DNA of 64,000 nt from Dryococelus australis. Lineage: Eukaryota; Arthropoda; Insecta; Phasmatodea; Phasmatidae. Each line of letters opens with the position of its first letter. The first letter of the stretch is position 1. A program made the position numbers and the translations under genes. Where the stretch lies: NCBI GenBank assembly GCA_029891345.1, contig CM057000.1, forward strand, positions 139,050,663-139,114,662. The letters are read 5' to 3'. This document shows positions 34,253-46,416 of this stretch, piece after piece. The notes under the pieces were generated by a model. It searched no databases. It saw only the letters and a list, made by a program, of their open reading frames with translations, and was not told the DNA's origin.

Positions 34253-36937
34253 GGGGAAAGTAGCCGAATGAGTACCGCCTCCATATTTCAGGAAATGTGA
34301 ATACCACTGCGCCCTTGCGGCTACAAGATGAACCTGTTGTAGTTCTCGGCCAGTCCAAAGAATAACGTAAGTGTGGAACCACGTTTAGCGATGTTATTGC
34401 AGTTTATGATAATTTACACTTCTGGATGCAGTTTCTGAACCTCAGTTGTAAGCCTGTACGATATTGAAAACTAAGTAATTATTATTTAAATAAATTTGGT
34501 ATTGTAAAGACAACTCTTCTTCACATTTTGAACTAATTCATATCTGACGACAAACAATTTGAGTTTATGTTTCATACGTTTGTTTTGTATGATGACGAGT
34601 TGCCTAAGTCGTACCATGTTGTAGTTTCGCAAATCGTACCGGTACGATTTAGGATATTACTACAAGGAAAGTTACACTGAAACCCGTTTGCTGCTGACTG
34701 TATGCTTAAACACTTTGAAAAATCTAAATATCCTACTCAATAGTTTTATGCCGTGATCTCGTCTTATTACAAACTTCAGTATAGGTTCCGCATTAAATCT
34801 GCGCATTATTTACTGAACATTTTTCTTAATGGTCGTTCATCAACATCCGAGGACAATGGGTCTCAGTTGAACGCGCCTTACATGTGGCAAGTTCCATATT
34901 TACCATGTGCAAAAGTATTTAATAGACACCGTAAATAAAAGATTACTGAAACACATGTCCGTTGTGTGTTATACAATGACGAAAAGGAAATATGGAGCTT
35001 GGACCGAAATGGCTCTTGCGTCGTATAGAAACGCGGACATGGGTTTTAATGAATGCTGTCGACAATACAACATTCCAAAGCCAACATTGAAAAAGGCACT
35101 TAAACAGGAAGAATGTTGTAGCTAACGAATCCGTAAAAGCCATAGTCCGTACTACCACCCTTCCACCCGAAGTAGAGCAACAACTCGATCATATTTTAAG
35201 AATAGAAGATCTTCTGTTTGGGGTAACAATCACTGATGTGAGGAAGTTAGCATTCCAAATTGCAGAGCCCAATGAAATACAACACATCTTCAACAGATTG
35301 ACAGAAATGGTAGGGAAGAAATGGTTTTATGCCTTTAAAGTACGCCATAAGGAATTAGCGCTACGTGAGCCCGAGTCCACTTCCATGGCACGTGCAAAGG
35401 GGTTCAACAAGAAGAATGTGTTAGGATTTTTTGATATCCTGATGCTACTCGTGTGTTCAATGTGGATGAGACGGGTTTCAGCACTGTACAAAATAGATGC
35501 CAGAAAGTGCTGGCTATGAAAGAAAAGCGTCAGGTGGGAGCTATTGCAAGTGGGGAAAGAGGTATCAATACAGCAATAGCGTGTTGTACTAGTGCGTCGG
35601 AGATGTATGTTCCACCTATGATAATCTTTAAACACATGAGAATGGTGAATGAGCTGCAGGTTGGTGCTCCTCCTGGAGGTATTGTTGACATACCGGAAAC
35701 TGGGTACATTAACAGTGATCTTTTTGTAAAATGGTTACAACATGTTATTGCTGTCATCAAACTAAACATTGACAACAATGTTCTCTTAATTTTAGATGAC
35801 CATACGACACATTCGAAGAATGTAGAAGCTTTGGAACTTGCAAGAGCCAATGGCGTCCTAATGTTGCAGTTGTCTGCACACGCAACTCATCGGCTTCAAC
35901 CTCTGGACAGGTCCTTCTTCAAGCCATTAGAAACTTATTACACCCAGGCAGTTGAAAAATGGCTTCGAACAAATCCCAGTTTGTGTGTTACACTGTATCA
36001 GGTTACCCAAATTGTAGCAGAGACCTATGCAAGGGCAGCAACTATTCAGAAGCCCATTAATGGATTTCGTGCTTGTGGAATCTGGCCGATGGATCGTAAT
36101 ATTTTTAACAATTCCAACTTTTTAGCAGCTGCAAATCTGGAAGAAAACGAATGCCACTCCGATGAAAATGAGACGGATACGCCATCTTGTAAGCCTACAG
36201 AAAACATCAGCGATCCAACAGGTAGTGAAATAATTAGCCTTAATGATAGGTCTACTCAGTAGGAGATGATCTCGAAGTTTAATGTTTCTATTGAAGCTAT
36301 TTCTCCGATTCCAACATGCACAAAACATGTATCTATACCAGCAAGGCGGAGAGCTCAACGTGCTGTTGTACTGACCAGCAGTCCGTACAAACGTTTAAGA
36401 AGAACTCCAGACAACAGTGCGCCTTCTACTTCGTTCGCATCCAATATAACGATTGTGTTCTTGTTCAGCATGTGAGGAAAAAGTCCTAGAAAATATTGTG
36501 CAATGTTTACAGTGTCACACCTGGGTACATGAAACCTGCGCAGGGGTTAAAATAGGCCTGAAACGTTTTATATGTGTTGCATGTAAATGATGTATGTTTT
36601 ATTTATGGCGAAATACGTACTTGTACACTTTTAAAACATCATTGTAGGTGTTTCCATGGACAATATTTAGTATTAGACTACGTCTGTTTGTAGCGGCACG
36701 ATTTACGATACTGGTGTTACGATTTTGGATACTGGTTTCCTATAGCGTACCGATTGCAGTCTTACAGTAAGATATTTTTTCTGAGTCGCTATTTCAGTTA
36801 ACTAGACATGTTAATGTAGATATATATGTATATATGTATGCTGCTTCGTATTAAATCAATATTGGAGCAGTACATTGAAGACTGGCCTAAATAAACGTAA
36901 TAATGTAAAAAGTGGTACGCCTTAGGCAACCTTCCCC
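34253..36937 (+). mobile_element. pogo/Tigger-type DNA transposon, nearly complete but inactive
   Basis: TA lies at both ends (34251-34252, 36938-36939). Terminal inverted repeats start GGGGAAAGTAGCC (left) and GGGGAAGGTTGCC (right, read inward), continuing GAGTACC / GCGTACC. A second copy of the repeat, GTTGCCTAAGTCGTACC, occurs inside at about 34602, and related ACGATTT motifs lie near both ends (34635-34655, 36695-36730). At 2685 bp with one transposase frame, its size is right for the pogo group. Confidence 0.9.
34976..36590 (+). pseudogene. pogo-type transposase with C-terminal PHD-like finger, pseudogene
   Basis: The protein starts MTKRKYGAWTEMALASYRN, a Psq/HTH DNA-binding domain (FNECCRQYNIPKPTLKKAL). 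A CENPB-type middle region follows, then the DDE_1 catalytic domain with FNVDETGFS (first Asp), LLILDDHTTHS (second) and HRLQPLDRSFFKPLE (third). The C-terminus has a C4HC3 zinc finger: CSAC, ten residues, CLQCHTWVHETCAG, then CVACK and a stop. Frameshifts lie near 35112, near 35440 (with a small loss) and near 36460, and an in-frame TAG at 36260-36262. The catalytic triad itself looks intact, so decay is moderate. Confidence 0.9.
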
Positions 36938-37100
36938 TACACATGTACGCAAAAGTTAGAAATATTAATGCAGTAATTTTTATTTTCTACATTTACTATT
37001 AGTTTATGTATGCAAAAATACACATATATTTACACGAGCATTTCAGATGCCATATACAACATATTTTAATGGTATCCTTACGTTACGACATATCAAAACC

Positions 37101-37378
37101 GAGGTGCCGCGGTGGTGCAACGGATACAGCGCTCGCCACCCACCAAGGTGAAACGATTTCTCTTCCCGGCGAGGCCACTCCTGGGTTTTCACACGTGGGA
37201 ATCGAGCCGGACGCTGCTGCTGGTCGGCGGGTTTTCTTAGGGATCCAACGATTTCTCCCGCCATTGTATTCCGGTGCTGATCCCTATCCACCTCACTCCC
37301 CCTCCCCCTTCCCATTGGCTCTCAAGAGCTGCCCAAATCTCCCCACTTCAACATTAAAGACGAGCCATTCTTAACGCT
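37101..37378 (+). mobile_element. tRNA-derived SINE, family 1
   Basis: Head GAGGTGCCGCGGTGGTGCAA and the usual body (GAGCCGGACGCTGCTGCTGG; ATTGGCTCTCAAGAGCTGCC). The B-box region is altered (AAACGATTTCTCTTCCCGG), so the promoter is probably dead. Confidence 0.85.
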
Positions 37379-39882
37379 AGATTGAATAAAGCTACTATTA
37401 ATTTAAAAAAAAGCATGAAAATTACGCAGAGTTAAGAGAACTTATCCCGTGTTTACTTCAATGCCAATTCGGCCAGCAGTCGAGCATGCAGGCTATGTTG
37501 AAGGACGCCGAGACACAAAAAACACCATATCACACTCCGGCTCGTGTCAGCGCAGTGACACAATTTTGAAGCCTTCACGCCAAAGAAATTAACTATTAAA
37601 TCATGTTCAATTTGCATCGTTCACTTAGCAAGTAACGATAGAATATTTGTTAGCATAAGCGCACGGAAAAAAAAATTAAGAATTCCACAACTTATAAATA
37701 TATAAAAATAACTTAAATTCCAGGAAGGCGAGTTATTTTACACAAAAATTATCTGGGATATCTTGAGCAACATGAAAATGAAGCCAAGCTAGAAATTTCG
37801 GGTTTGTTGCCCCCACGATTGTTTGTATCTCATGTGGTGGAACGGAATATTATTTATTTTTATGATTAATTTCGTTTATTCTATTTGTGGTTTTTTTATT
37901 GCTTATAGAACACATTTATGTTGAGATTGTGTTGATTTTTTTTTTTTTTGCGACGGGAGGACGACAGTGAGCGAAAATAGTTTCCATCAGGGACGCGCAA
38001 GGGAAAATTTCGCGAAAGACACTGCGGTGGAGAAAGCCGCTCCCGAAGGAGGTTTACAGAGTCGAGTGTTTTGTCCCGGGACTGCTGGAGCCTGGTTCCA
38101 GAAGAGTCATTCCGCAGGATCGTGAGCCACTTCTTTTGCATTGTCTTACCCCTCCCACTTCGCGTTACTTTGCCCTCCATCCCCCCCCCCCTTCCGACAA
38201 CCGTGGGTCGCCATCGCAAAGGGAGGACGAGGGACAAATAACGAGATTACCAGATCTCCCCTTCGCGCGCTTTCCATCCTCAGGTGGCGCTGTTCTTAGT
38301 GCGGCGAGGAGGAGGAGGTTGAAGGATTGACTACATAAAGCAGGATTTCCTCCCCCTTTCTCTGGCTTCGGCCAGCCCCCTCCCGTACCTAATTCCACAC
38401 TAATCTTTTACTCTTGGCAGCCTCAGGATTCCAGGTCCTCTCCACTCCACCCTACCCCCCCGCCTCTTCTGCAGGACTGCCGCCTCCTGGTTTGCCAAAA
38501 CTGCGAGAGGGACAAGGCGTTTGGAGCGGACCGCACAGGCCGCTAGTCCACGATAGCATACTTGTGGTTCCTCCTGTTGTCTGAGCTTTGCCAACAGTCC
38601 ATAACTCAAGCCATGTCTCAGTCGGCCCGGAGAGCGCTCTCTCGTGCTCTCGCCTCCCGCGATTATCGTCGTGATGACGTCGGAGAGAACTGCGCTCTCC
38701 GGTCGTCTCAGACAGAGTCCGAATTCAGGCATATATTGGCGTAAATGCATCCTTGCATGCTTTACTTTCTCTTGGCACCAAACATAATGATTTCTGACAG
38801 GCAGTCTTGTGCTGGCTTCGGAAAAAGCTATTAGCAAGCTAATCACTTGTAATGAACGTGTATTCCGATGAAGAACCTCATTGGCCTAATTGCCGAAAAT
38901 TATAGGGGTAAATCAATAATTCAATAATATTTCAATTTTATTTACTGTCTGGGTAATTGTACGTAAGTTTGCAATTTTGATTGCTTGTTTTAACTTCGCT
39001 TCTTAGGTTATGAACATAGGCCTAGTACGAATTTATTATTTCGACCATTTTTTAAGGTGAACCTTGCGATGATTATTAACACAGTTCAAAATTCTATGCT
39101 TACGAAGTAGCAGTGGTGCCCTATTAATATTTAAACAAAATAATCTTGTCGAAAATAATTTGTAACCTACAAATTACTTCTAAACTATGCTCAAGTATGC
39201 GAGAAGTGTACATTTTATTTTACTTGTGTACTTGCGTACTTTACTTGCATTTTGGACAGCGGTTACGATGTAATTTCCGAAAACAGGTACGCACAAGTAT
39301 GTACTTCAGGCGAATTCGGACACGGCCTCAATTCGCCGGAGAGAGCGTGAAAGAGCGAGAACACAGAAAGAGTATGAAGTTGTGTTCTCGCTGGCACTCT
39401 CTCGCACATTCTGACCACGCGCCATATTTGTTCACGTTACATCAGTAGTTTAATAAGGTTACAGTAGATTTCTGGGCCAAAACCACTTCGCATTTTACTT
39501 GTAAGTGAATAATTATAACGGTTTTAGTCAACGAATAACGTAAGTAACACGAAGATTTGTCAAAGTCTGGTTTTATTTCTTATTTTGCTTTACCATAACA
39601 GAAATGTGTAAGATAAATATAATAAAATGTTGTGCCCTTACACATATTCGGGAAGTGCTATAATTATTTATTTATTTATTTAACGTGTGTAAATTACTTC
39701 CAATAGATATGGCAGTGAATTCAGCATAACATGGTTTCCCGTCATTTGACAACAGCTTTCGGAGAGCAACGAGAGAGTGGTTGTCTCAATTCCACAGAGC
39801 GAGGACGTGAGAGAGTGCGAAGCAGTGCTCTCGCCAGGCTGTGCGAAAGAATGCTCTCTCGAAAGAGCACTCTTCAAATTGA
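37379..39882. other. Unassigned stretch with GC-rich and GAGAG/CTCTC-rich islands
   Basis: AT-rich at 37379-37950 and 38830-39300. GC-rich islands lie at 37960-38760. Dense GAGAG/CTCTCGC motifs occur at 38625-38720, 39330-39415 and 39760-39870, including AGAGCGCTCTCTCG, and a TGACGTCG site near 38676. Frames in the GC-rich part give no recognisable protein. A regulatory role is inference only. Confidence 0.35.
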
Positions 39883-40112
39883 GGGGGGCCGCGGTGGTGT
39901 AGTGGTTAGATTACTCGCTTCCCACCACGACGGACCGGGTTCGATTACCGGCGGGGCTACCCCCGGATGCCGCTGATCGGCAGGTTTCCTCGGGGACCTC
40001 CCGTTTTCCCCATCTATGAATTCCGAACCCGCTCCGTACTCGCCTCGTTTCCACCTCGTCGGCTCTCAAGATCTTTGTGTTAAGAGCCACCCAAATTCCT
40101 TCACTCAGCGTT
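39883..40112 (+). mobile_element. tRNA-derived SINE, family 1
   Basis: Well-preserved head GGCCGCGGTGGTGTAGTGG and B box GGGTTCGATTACCGGC. The body is slightly shortened. The complete 3' end is CTCAAGATCTTTGTG, then TTAAGAGCCACCC, which helps define the family 3' terminus. Confidence 0.88.
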
Positions 40113-40418
40113 CTTTAAATCAAGACACGTCCTCACGCTGCTGGAGTTCTCAGCTGCACACTCCCTACCTCAGGGGAGTGGTGCATCCAAGGATTGAAGA
40201 ATGGTATAGGCTCTCCATGGTGAACTCAGCAATTTTGAAATCGACCTTAGAAAAACGACACTACCCCTACATACTTAACAAAGTAATTCGAGTACGGACA
40301 ACAAAAAAACTCCCCCTTTCCTCACTGAAATTCCTGTTCTAGTTATTCAATAAAAGCTATCGTTTTCCTTCGTCTTTTCTAGTAGAAGTATATTTTCTAT
40401 TTCATACAATTTCAAGCG

Positions 40419-40716
40419 ATGTGTCACAGTAGTAAGCCTTCAGACACGCATTCGGCAGGAACCGGGTTCGATACCCGGTCCAACCATCCTGATTTTGGTT
40501 TCCCATGGTTTCCCGAAATCGCTCCAGGCGAATGATGGGATGGGTCCCTAGCAAAGGCCATGTCCGACTGCTTCCCATTCCTTCCACAGATCCCTCTTTC
40601 CGGAAACAACTTGCTCCGTCTGTAATGTCTTCGCTGTTGACGACACCCCTACCAACCTACCATCTAATGACCTCGCTACCGACAAGACATCAACCCTATA
40701 TATCTACCTACCTACG
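40419..40716 (+). mobile_element. tRNA-derived SINE, family 2
   Basis: B box CCGGGTTCGATACCCGG, then CCAACCATCCTGATTTTGG, TTTCCCATGGTTTCCCGAAA, CTCCAGGCGAATGATGGGAT and a tail of CTAC/ACCT simple repeats (TCTACCTACCTACG). The A-box region is degenerate. It is closely related to the copy at 45511. Confidence 0.82.
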
Positions 40717-43700
40717 TTATATGTCGGGCTTTTCCCCCTTTCTTTTAGGTTCAGCTTAGGTTATGAGAATGACATGTAACCACGGTCTCAATCACGGCCA
40801 TTATTTTTTCCAATTCCAGAAACGTCGCCATGTCATGTGTCTCTTAGTGGACCTCAGCGCTGAGAGATCCATAAGTCCCTACCTAGGACCCTCGACTCTC
40901 ATCTTAGTTGTTAGATAGGATAGCAAAAATTCTTTCAGTGCTCTGTGTGCAAGTATCGCTGAACAATGTCTCTAACTGTGCTACCATAGAGCGCTCTAGA
41001 GCTAAAATAACCCCTTATTTTACATTTTCATTATTATTATAAACTCTTAAACTTCGAAAGTCTTCATATTTCTCAGTAGTACAAATCAAGAGATTTTGTT
41101 ATTACAAACTTTTACATCAACAACATCAACTTGAAAATAGATATCATTTGATTCAGGGAAATGCCCAAATCTGGATAACATCTTTCGACATTACTTTTCG
41201 ATAGTAATTTGGCAAAAATTGTTAATACGTACAAATATGACAATAGAAAACATTAATTTCAATGTACACAATGAAGGGTGACTCGTATTCGCAAGAACAT
41301 GATGTTTTTATCTACCGTTGGGCCTCAGGTAGATTCGCATTCTTACTCTAGGCTATGTGTTTATACAGCTGCTGAAATCCCTACAAACTCAATTCATCAA
41401 GCGTTATCTTACCTTCACTAGCCTTTGGCTATAACTGAGTCAAACTTTATTATTTTACTGTGCAAATTGTTTTTCACGTCATTCTTAAAATATAAAATAA
41501 TTCTTCGAAATTCAATTTGTTAGGGATATCTGCAGGGATGTTTTGTTTACCTACATGTGCTGTGTTCTTTGCTGTGTAAATATTTATATAAGGTGGTTCG
41601 CGTTAATTTAATTAATAGTTCGATCGATTATACAATTTACCAAAAGAATGATTTATGGAACGTCGAACAGTTTAGCTATAAAATCGGCATAACCTGCTAA
41701 GTATGGGTGTAAGATACACTCAAACATATAACAATTATGAATCATAGCTTTTTCTTTAGCTTTCAATATTGAGAAATGGAAATTGAATTTTTTTTTGTGC
41801 TCTCGAAGAATACATTAGGCAAAAGTGATTAAAAGTATAGTTCTCGAATTATTATAGCGGAAAATAATACGGGTACACCAGAACTTGAAACCGCACTGTT
41901 GGATTCTAAAAGCACATTAACAGACCATTTAGTTTTTTTTTTAAAGACTAGTCTTCTGTTAAAGGTACTGTGGAATTCATATATTTTAACTGGAGGAAGA
42001 TTATAATGTCACCGCTCTGGAAGAACAGAACTTACGGATTTAGTAAACTACTGCACTTTAGAACGGCAGTAAAAGACTGCGGGTGCATTGCACATTTGCA
42101 CAGCAAAAGAGATATAACTACAGAAGCAAATGTTCTTCCACTCGTATTATGTTTATAACAGTCGAGGGTCTCTTAGCGAAATAGCGTTGATGAAACTCAC
42201 AGACAATTTCAGCACCTCTGTGTTAATGAAAGTCTCGGATTTATACTCGTAAGTTCTTCGTCCCTTGGTACACAACTAAGGGTCAGGTGAGGCTGGAGAA
42301 ATAAACCTGGACGCATCAACAGATGAGATACCATAAGCACATCAGACAAAGTCGTTCCGAGTAATAAACAGACAGAAACCGGCAGCAGTATCCAAAATAT
42401 AAATCAAATAAAACATTAAAAGTAGTCATTTTCGTTTGTAACTTATATATTGACCTACTAGATAAAATCATCAATTGTCAATTACATGAATAATAAGCTG
42501 GTTTTCTGGCTGTCGTGACATAGAAACGAAAAAAATAGTTATTGCTTTCTCGCATACGAAATTTACTACGGGACATTACGAATTTGAATATAAGCTGTAT
42601 ATAAAATTAAAATATACAAAATTGCTTTGAGATAAGCAAAATAAATATTTTTATTCTACTCAATAGCAAACAAGTTATAAATAAATTTCCTTTATAATAA
42701 TGGAAGCAATGAAATAAATTATTATATTAAACACTTTTAAGCAATGTTTTAACAGTGTACTATGTAAAGGAAATATCTTGGTTAGGAACAAAGAGTTATT
42801 TTTACCTTTGTGCTGGGAAAAAATTGTTATATAAATGGATATCGTGAAAGTATTTAACGGACAAACCTAATTATTACAAATAATTACTTTACAAATTATT
42901 ATTAACGTAAATATTTCCTGAAAGATACATTAACAGAGTTCAAGCATTAATTTTCCCTGTTTCTGTTTCACGGTTATTTGAAGGTATTACAGAGTACTAA
43001 TGTTATTGCGAATATAAAATACCTTTCGTTTTGTAGTACGATAATTCACCGCAACACATAACTTTCTTGAGATGATTGAGAATTTGTTTTTCTAGGTTAC
43101 GTTTTTCTTGGTATAACTTGCATTTATTTAGGTGTAGTTAAGTACCAAGCAGTAAAAAACTTATTTCGAGAATTCAGTTGTATTTGTGACACGTTGAGTT
43201 ACATTTTTAATTTCGTGAGTCATAATATCCTTTACAAATATTGTACTATATTGAAGTGGAATTTCTCATTTAAATATTAATTCACATTCATTGCTTCGCT
43301 AGGGAATCAAAACCCCTTTACGTGGCTTTTTTTTTTAAAGAACAGTTTCCTCATGAAAATAAAAATACAGAGTTGCGATTGTTTAAATAGGAACTGGGTC
43401 TCCTATTCATAGAAAAATTAATTGTTTCCTTCAGATATCAGATATCCTTTATAGCTAAAGCAAACTGTAAATCTCTCCTTTGTTGTAGACAGGTCGTAGA
43501 ATTCTTCATATCTTAATTTGCAGATCATTAAGTAAGTCATAGTAAGGACGAAAGTGGTGATTATTATTATCTGGATTATGTAAAGGGTTACTCCCTACCT
43601 GGGCATTCTGGCGATAGCTGTCAAATAAACCACTCCGTTGAAAATGAATCTGAAATTATATATTATTCAAAAGAAATGTAACAAATTTCTAGAACAGTTA

Positions 43701-44712
43701 TGTCGGTTTAGCTGATGCCACAAAACACTGAATATATTAGGAGCATACTGCCGAAACGAGACAGTTTTAATTCTTGGCAATTTTTCCCGTTTAATCGTTG
43801 GCACGTTTGCAAACATGAACTTTTTGGTATGTTAAACGTTTTTGCAGGCGACATAAATTTCGTAAAATGCTACAGTACGTTCATGTTTTGATAGTTGAAT
43901 AAATTGACGCAAACAATACTGTCATATTCTTCGAGTAGGCTACTTATATATGTTATATTGGTGTATGTTATATTGTTGTGTTAAAAATTAATTAAATATT
44001 GCAAATAACATTTATTAAAACATTTCAGGTTGTATACATTCATATAACTTAAGAATGTTAAAATTTATTATTTCGAATGATGTTATAGAGAATATTTACG
44101 ATTTTGTCCTCTACAAATTTAAAAGTGCAGAAATCATTATATTTTTCTTCTCAATAGTAAATGGGTGAAAACTAATTTTGAAATGTATGTGTTTGGTTCA
44201 CTACAAATTAATTTTTATAATTTCGGACAACAAAGAAATGGTTTATTTTTAGCTTGTGCATTGCTGTTGAACAAATATATTTACAAAAATATGCCAATCT
44301 ATTAAGTGATGTTTGTTTCGTTATGATATGACATGAAACACGTGTTATGTAAGTGATGTTACGATAGTGTGCGTGAACATGTCATGTCTCCAGGATTGTG
44401 TTATAAATGTACCTGGAACTGAGCTTCTGCCCTCCCTACACACTGTCTGTGCTCTAAGAGGCTTATGTAAACTTGAGTATTCATGTTATTTGAACGTAAC
44501 ATGTTTACATACTATGATCGTTTACTCCGAGCACCATTGCCCTTCAGGTTTAGTACAAATATCACACATTTAAACATAAACGTAAATGAAATTCACAAAT
44601 ATATCACACACAAATACTTTAATATATAAATTAATCAAATATGTAAATGAGTAAAAGTAATTCAGCACAACAAATTCGCGAAATAATATTATATGAACCA
44701 AATACCCATGTA
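40717..44712. other. Long featureless AT-rich stretch
   Basis: Four kilobases of unique AT-rich DNA. I see no gene, repeat boundary, simple repeat longer than short A/T runs, or RNA gene. Short frames are at chance level. Confidence 0.5.
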
Positions 44713-44918
44713 CAGTGCCCAAAAAAAAGTTTTGCATATACTGGATTCGTGTAAATTGTATTGTGCTATGTGTCTGTAGGTACCATACACATTAAGTTAG
44801 CTACATACAAAGACCATCATAATACCGCCTGCTTATCATAACCATCTGAAACTTAACATAGCCCCAGTAATGGGAAGGGGGATGTGGAATACACACATCC
44901 CGTTCGATTAGTGGCAGA

Positions 44919-46080
44919 TCAATACCGGGTATAACCACTTCGGGCCCGGAGGTATGATTGCACACGACGAGACATACTCAGCACCAACAATCCAGCTTGT
45001 CTTGGGGCAGAGTATCCCACTCTTGGATAGCAGCGTCCGTCAGTTGCTGAATCTTCGCAGGAGGGGTAGGACGGTTGGCAATTGCTCTCTCCAAAACACT
45101 CCTTGCATGTTCCACGGAGTCCATGTCCGCCGAATATGCCGGACACTCCATTCGCTGTATGCCATGCGTCGCAAGGAACTGATAGTCAACTCTGGCTTGA
45201 TGGGGACGAGCATTATCGTCCACTGGTGTGAAGCCCTCGCCCAGTGTAGCAGCAAAACCTGTGGATGATGATGTCGCGGTATACCAGACCAGTCATGTGA
45301 CCCTGAATAGGAATGAGCAGCGTACGTCCACCAAACATGATCTCACCTCGAAACATGACGGAACACCCTTGCTACTGATGACTACGCTCCTGGACGAAGA
45401 GTTCGTTTCATCCCTCACCTGATCGTCTCCAGACTCTAACGCGCCTGATGTATAGGCGTGAGCTAGCAGTAACCTCATCAGCAAAGAGTGTACGCTTCCA
45501 CTGGTCCGGACCGAGCGAGGTGGCGCAGTGGTAACTCACTGGACTCGCATTCGGGAGGACCCGGTGTTCAATTCCCCGGTCCGGCCATCCTGATTTAGGT
45601 TTTCCATGGTTTCCCGAAATAACTCCAGGCGAATGCTGGGATGGGTCCCAAACGGAGGCCATGGCCGATTCATTCCCAATCCTTCCCCAATCCCTCTTCC
45701 CTGTGCAACTTGCACCGTCTCTAATGACCTCGCTGTCGACGAGACAGCCCACTTACCTACCTACCTTACCTACCTCTACTGGTCCGGATGCCACTGGGGT
45801 GTGTTGTTGGTCACCTCACGCGGGCTGCCCTATGATGTGGTTGAAGTGGAGCCTTTGGAAACGGCCCACCTTCTAGCAGTCCCGCGAATCGCACAGTCTG
45901 CTCCGACACATTTACTCCGGTGGTCCTCGGACGTTCCTGGCGTAACGGCGTACCAGTGCTACGGGGCCGCCGGCGTGCTGAAGGCACCACACACCGATCC
46001 TCTATAGGGTTGTTTTGCGTGGGCGTCAGGTACGGTGCTGATAAGCAGCCATCTGTGTCTCTTGGAATCAACTCCACACC
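44919..46080 (-). pseudogene. Tc1-family transposase (DD34E) pseudogene
   Basis: Read on the minus strand. The N-terminal part includes SEQTVRFAGLLEGG and HHRAARVR (second HTH). On the far side of the SINE come QWKRTLFADE (first catalytic Asp), YIRRVRVWRRSGE, then DDNARPHQARVDYQF (second Asp) and CPAYSADMDSVEHARSVLER (Glu), with 34 residues between the second Asp and the Glu. The C-terminus is SRRVQSYLRARSGYTRY. Several frameshifts separate the blocks, in addition to the SINE insertion. Catalytic residues are kept. Confidence 0.88.
45511..45777 (+). mobile_element. Full-length tRNA-derived SINE, family 2, with 11 bp target duplication
   Basis: Flanked by ACTGGTCCGGA at 45500-45510 and 45778-45788. 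The head CCGAGCGAGGTGGCGCAGTG holds the A box; the B box is GTTCAATTCCCC. The body is CCATCCTGATTTAGG, CTCCAGGCGAATGCTGGGAT and ATGACCTCGCTGTCGACGAG, and the tail is ACCT/CTAC-rich. It is oriented opposite to the Tc1 element. This is the best reference copy of family 2 in the window (267 bp). Confidence 0.92.
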
Positions 46081-46416
46081 CTGGAGGCATCACTTTGACT
46101 CGCTCCAACACGTGCGGTGAAATTCACTTGTCGCCAGCCCTCTTGCAACAATGGGGGTTAGTCGTCACAATTTATACTCTCGGCATGCTTACCGCAGTCC
46201 TACACATGCTCTCTCTACACTGCTGACCAATCAAGTGATGTTAAATTAATCGAAACGACATATGTCCCCTATCGGCCACCTGTCGAACCTGCTCGCAGGT
46301 TAGTAGCCCTATGTGCTTCAGAAATTGGGCTACAATGCATACGGTAAACATGTCGGAGGTCCCACGACATTAACCATGTGGCATCATGATACGCAAAACT
46401 TTCTTTGAGCAGTGCG

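Larger units (their letters stand above)
44713..46416 (-). mobile_element. Tc1-like DNA transposon split by a SINE
   Basis: Terminal inverted repeats: left CAGTGCCCAAAAAAAAGTTT, right read inward CACTGCTCAAAGAAAGTTTT. Both continue GC(A/G)TAT, with TA outside (44711-44712, 46417-46418). Without the inserted SINE (45511-45777) the element is about 1.43 kb. It carries one minus-strand transposase. Confidence 0.88.

Noticed and set aside
34251-36939. Domesticated host gene derived from a pogo transposase
   Set aside because: Terminal repeats and the TA duplication are still present and the frame is interrupted, so it is a dead transposon, not a host gene.
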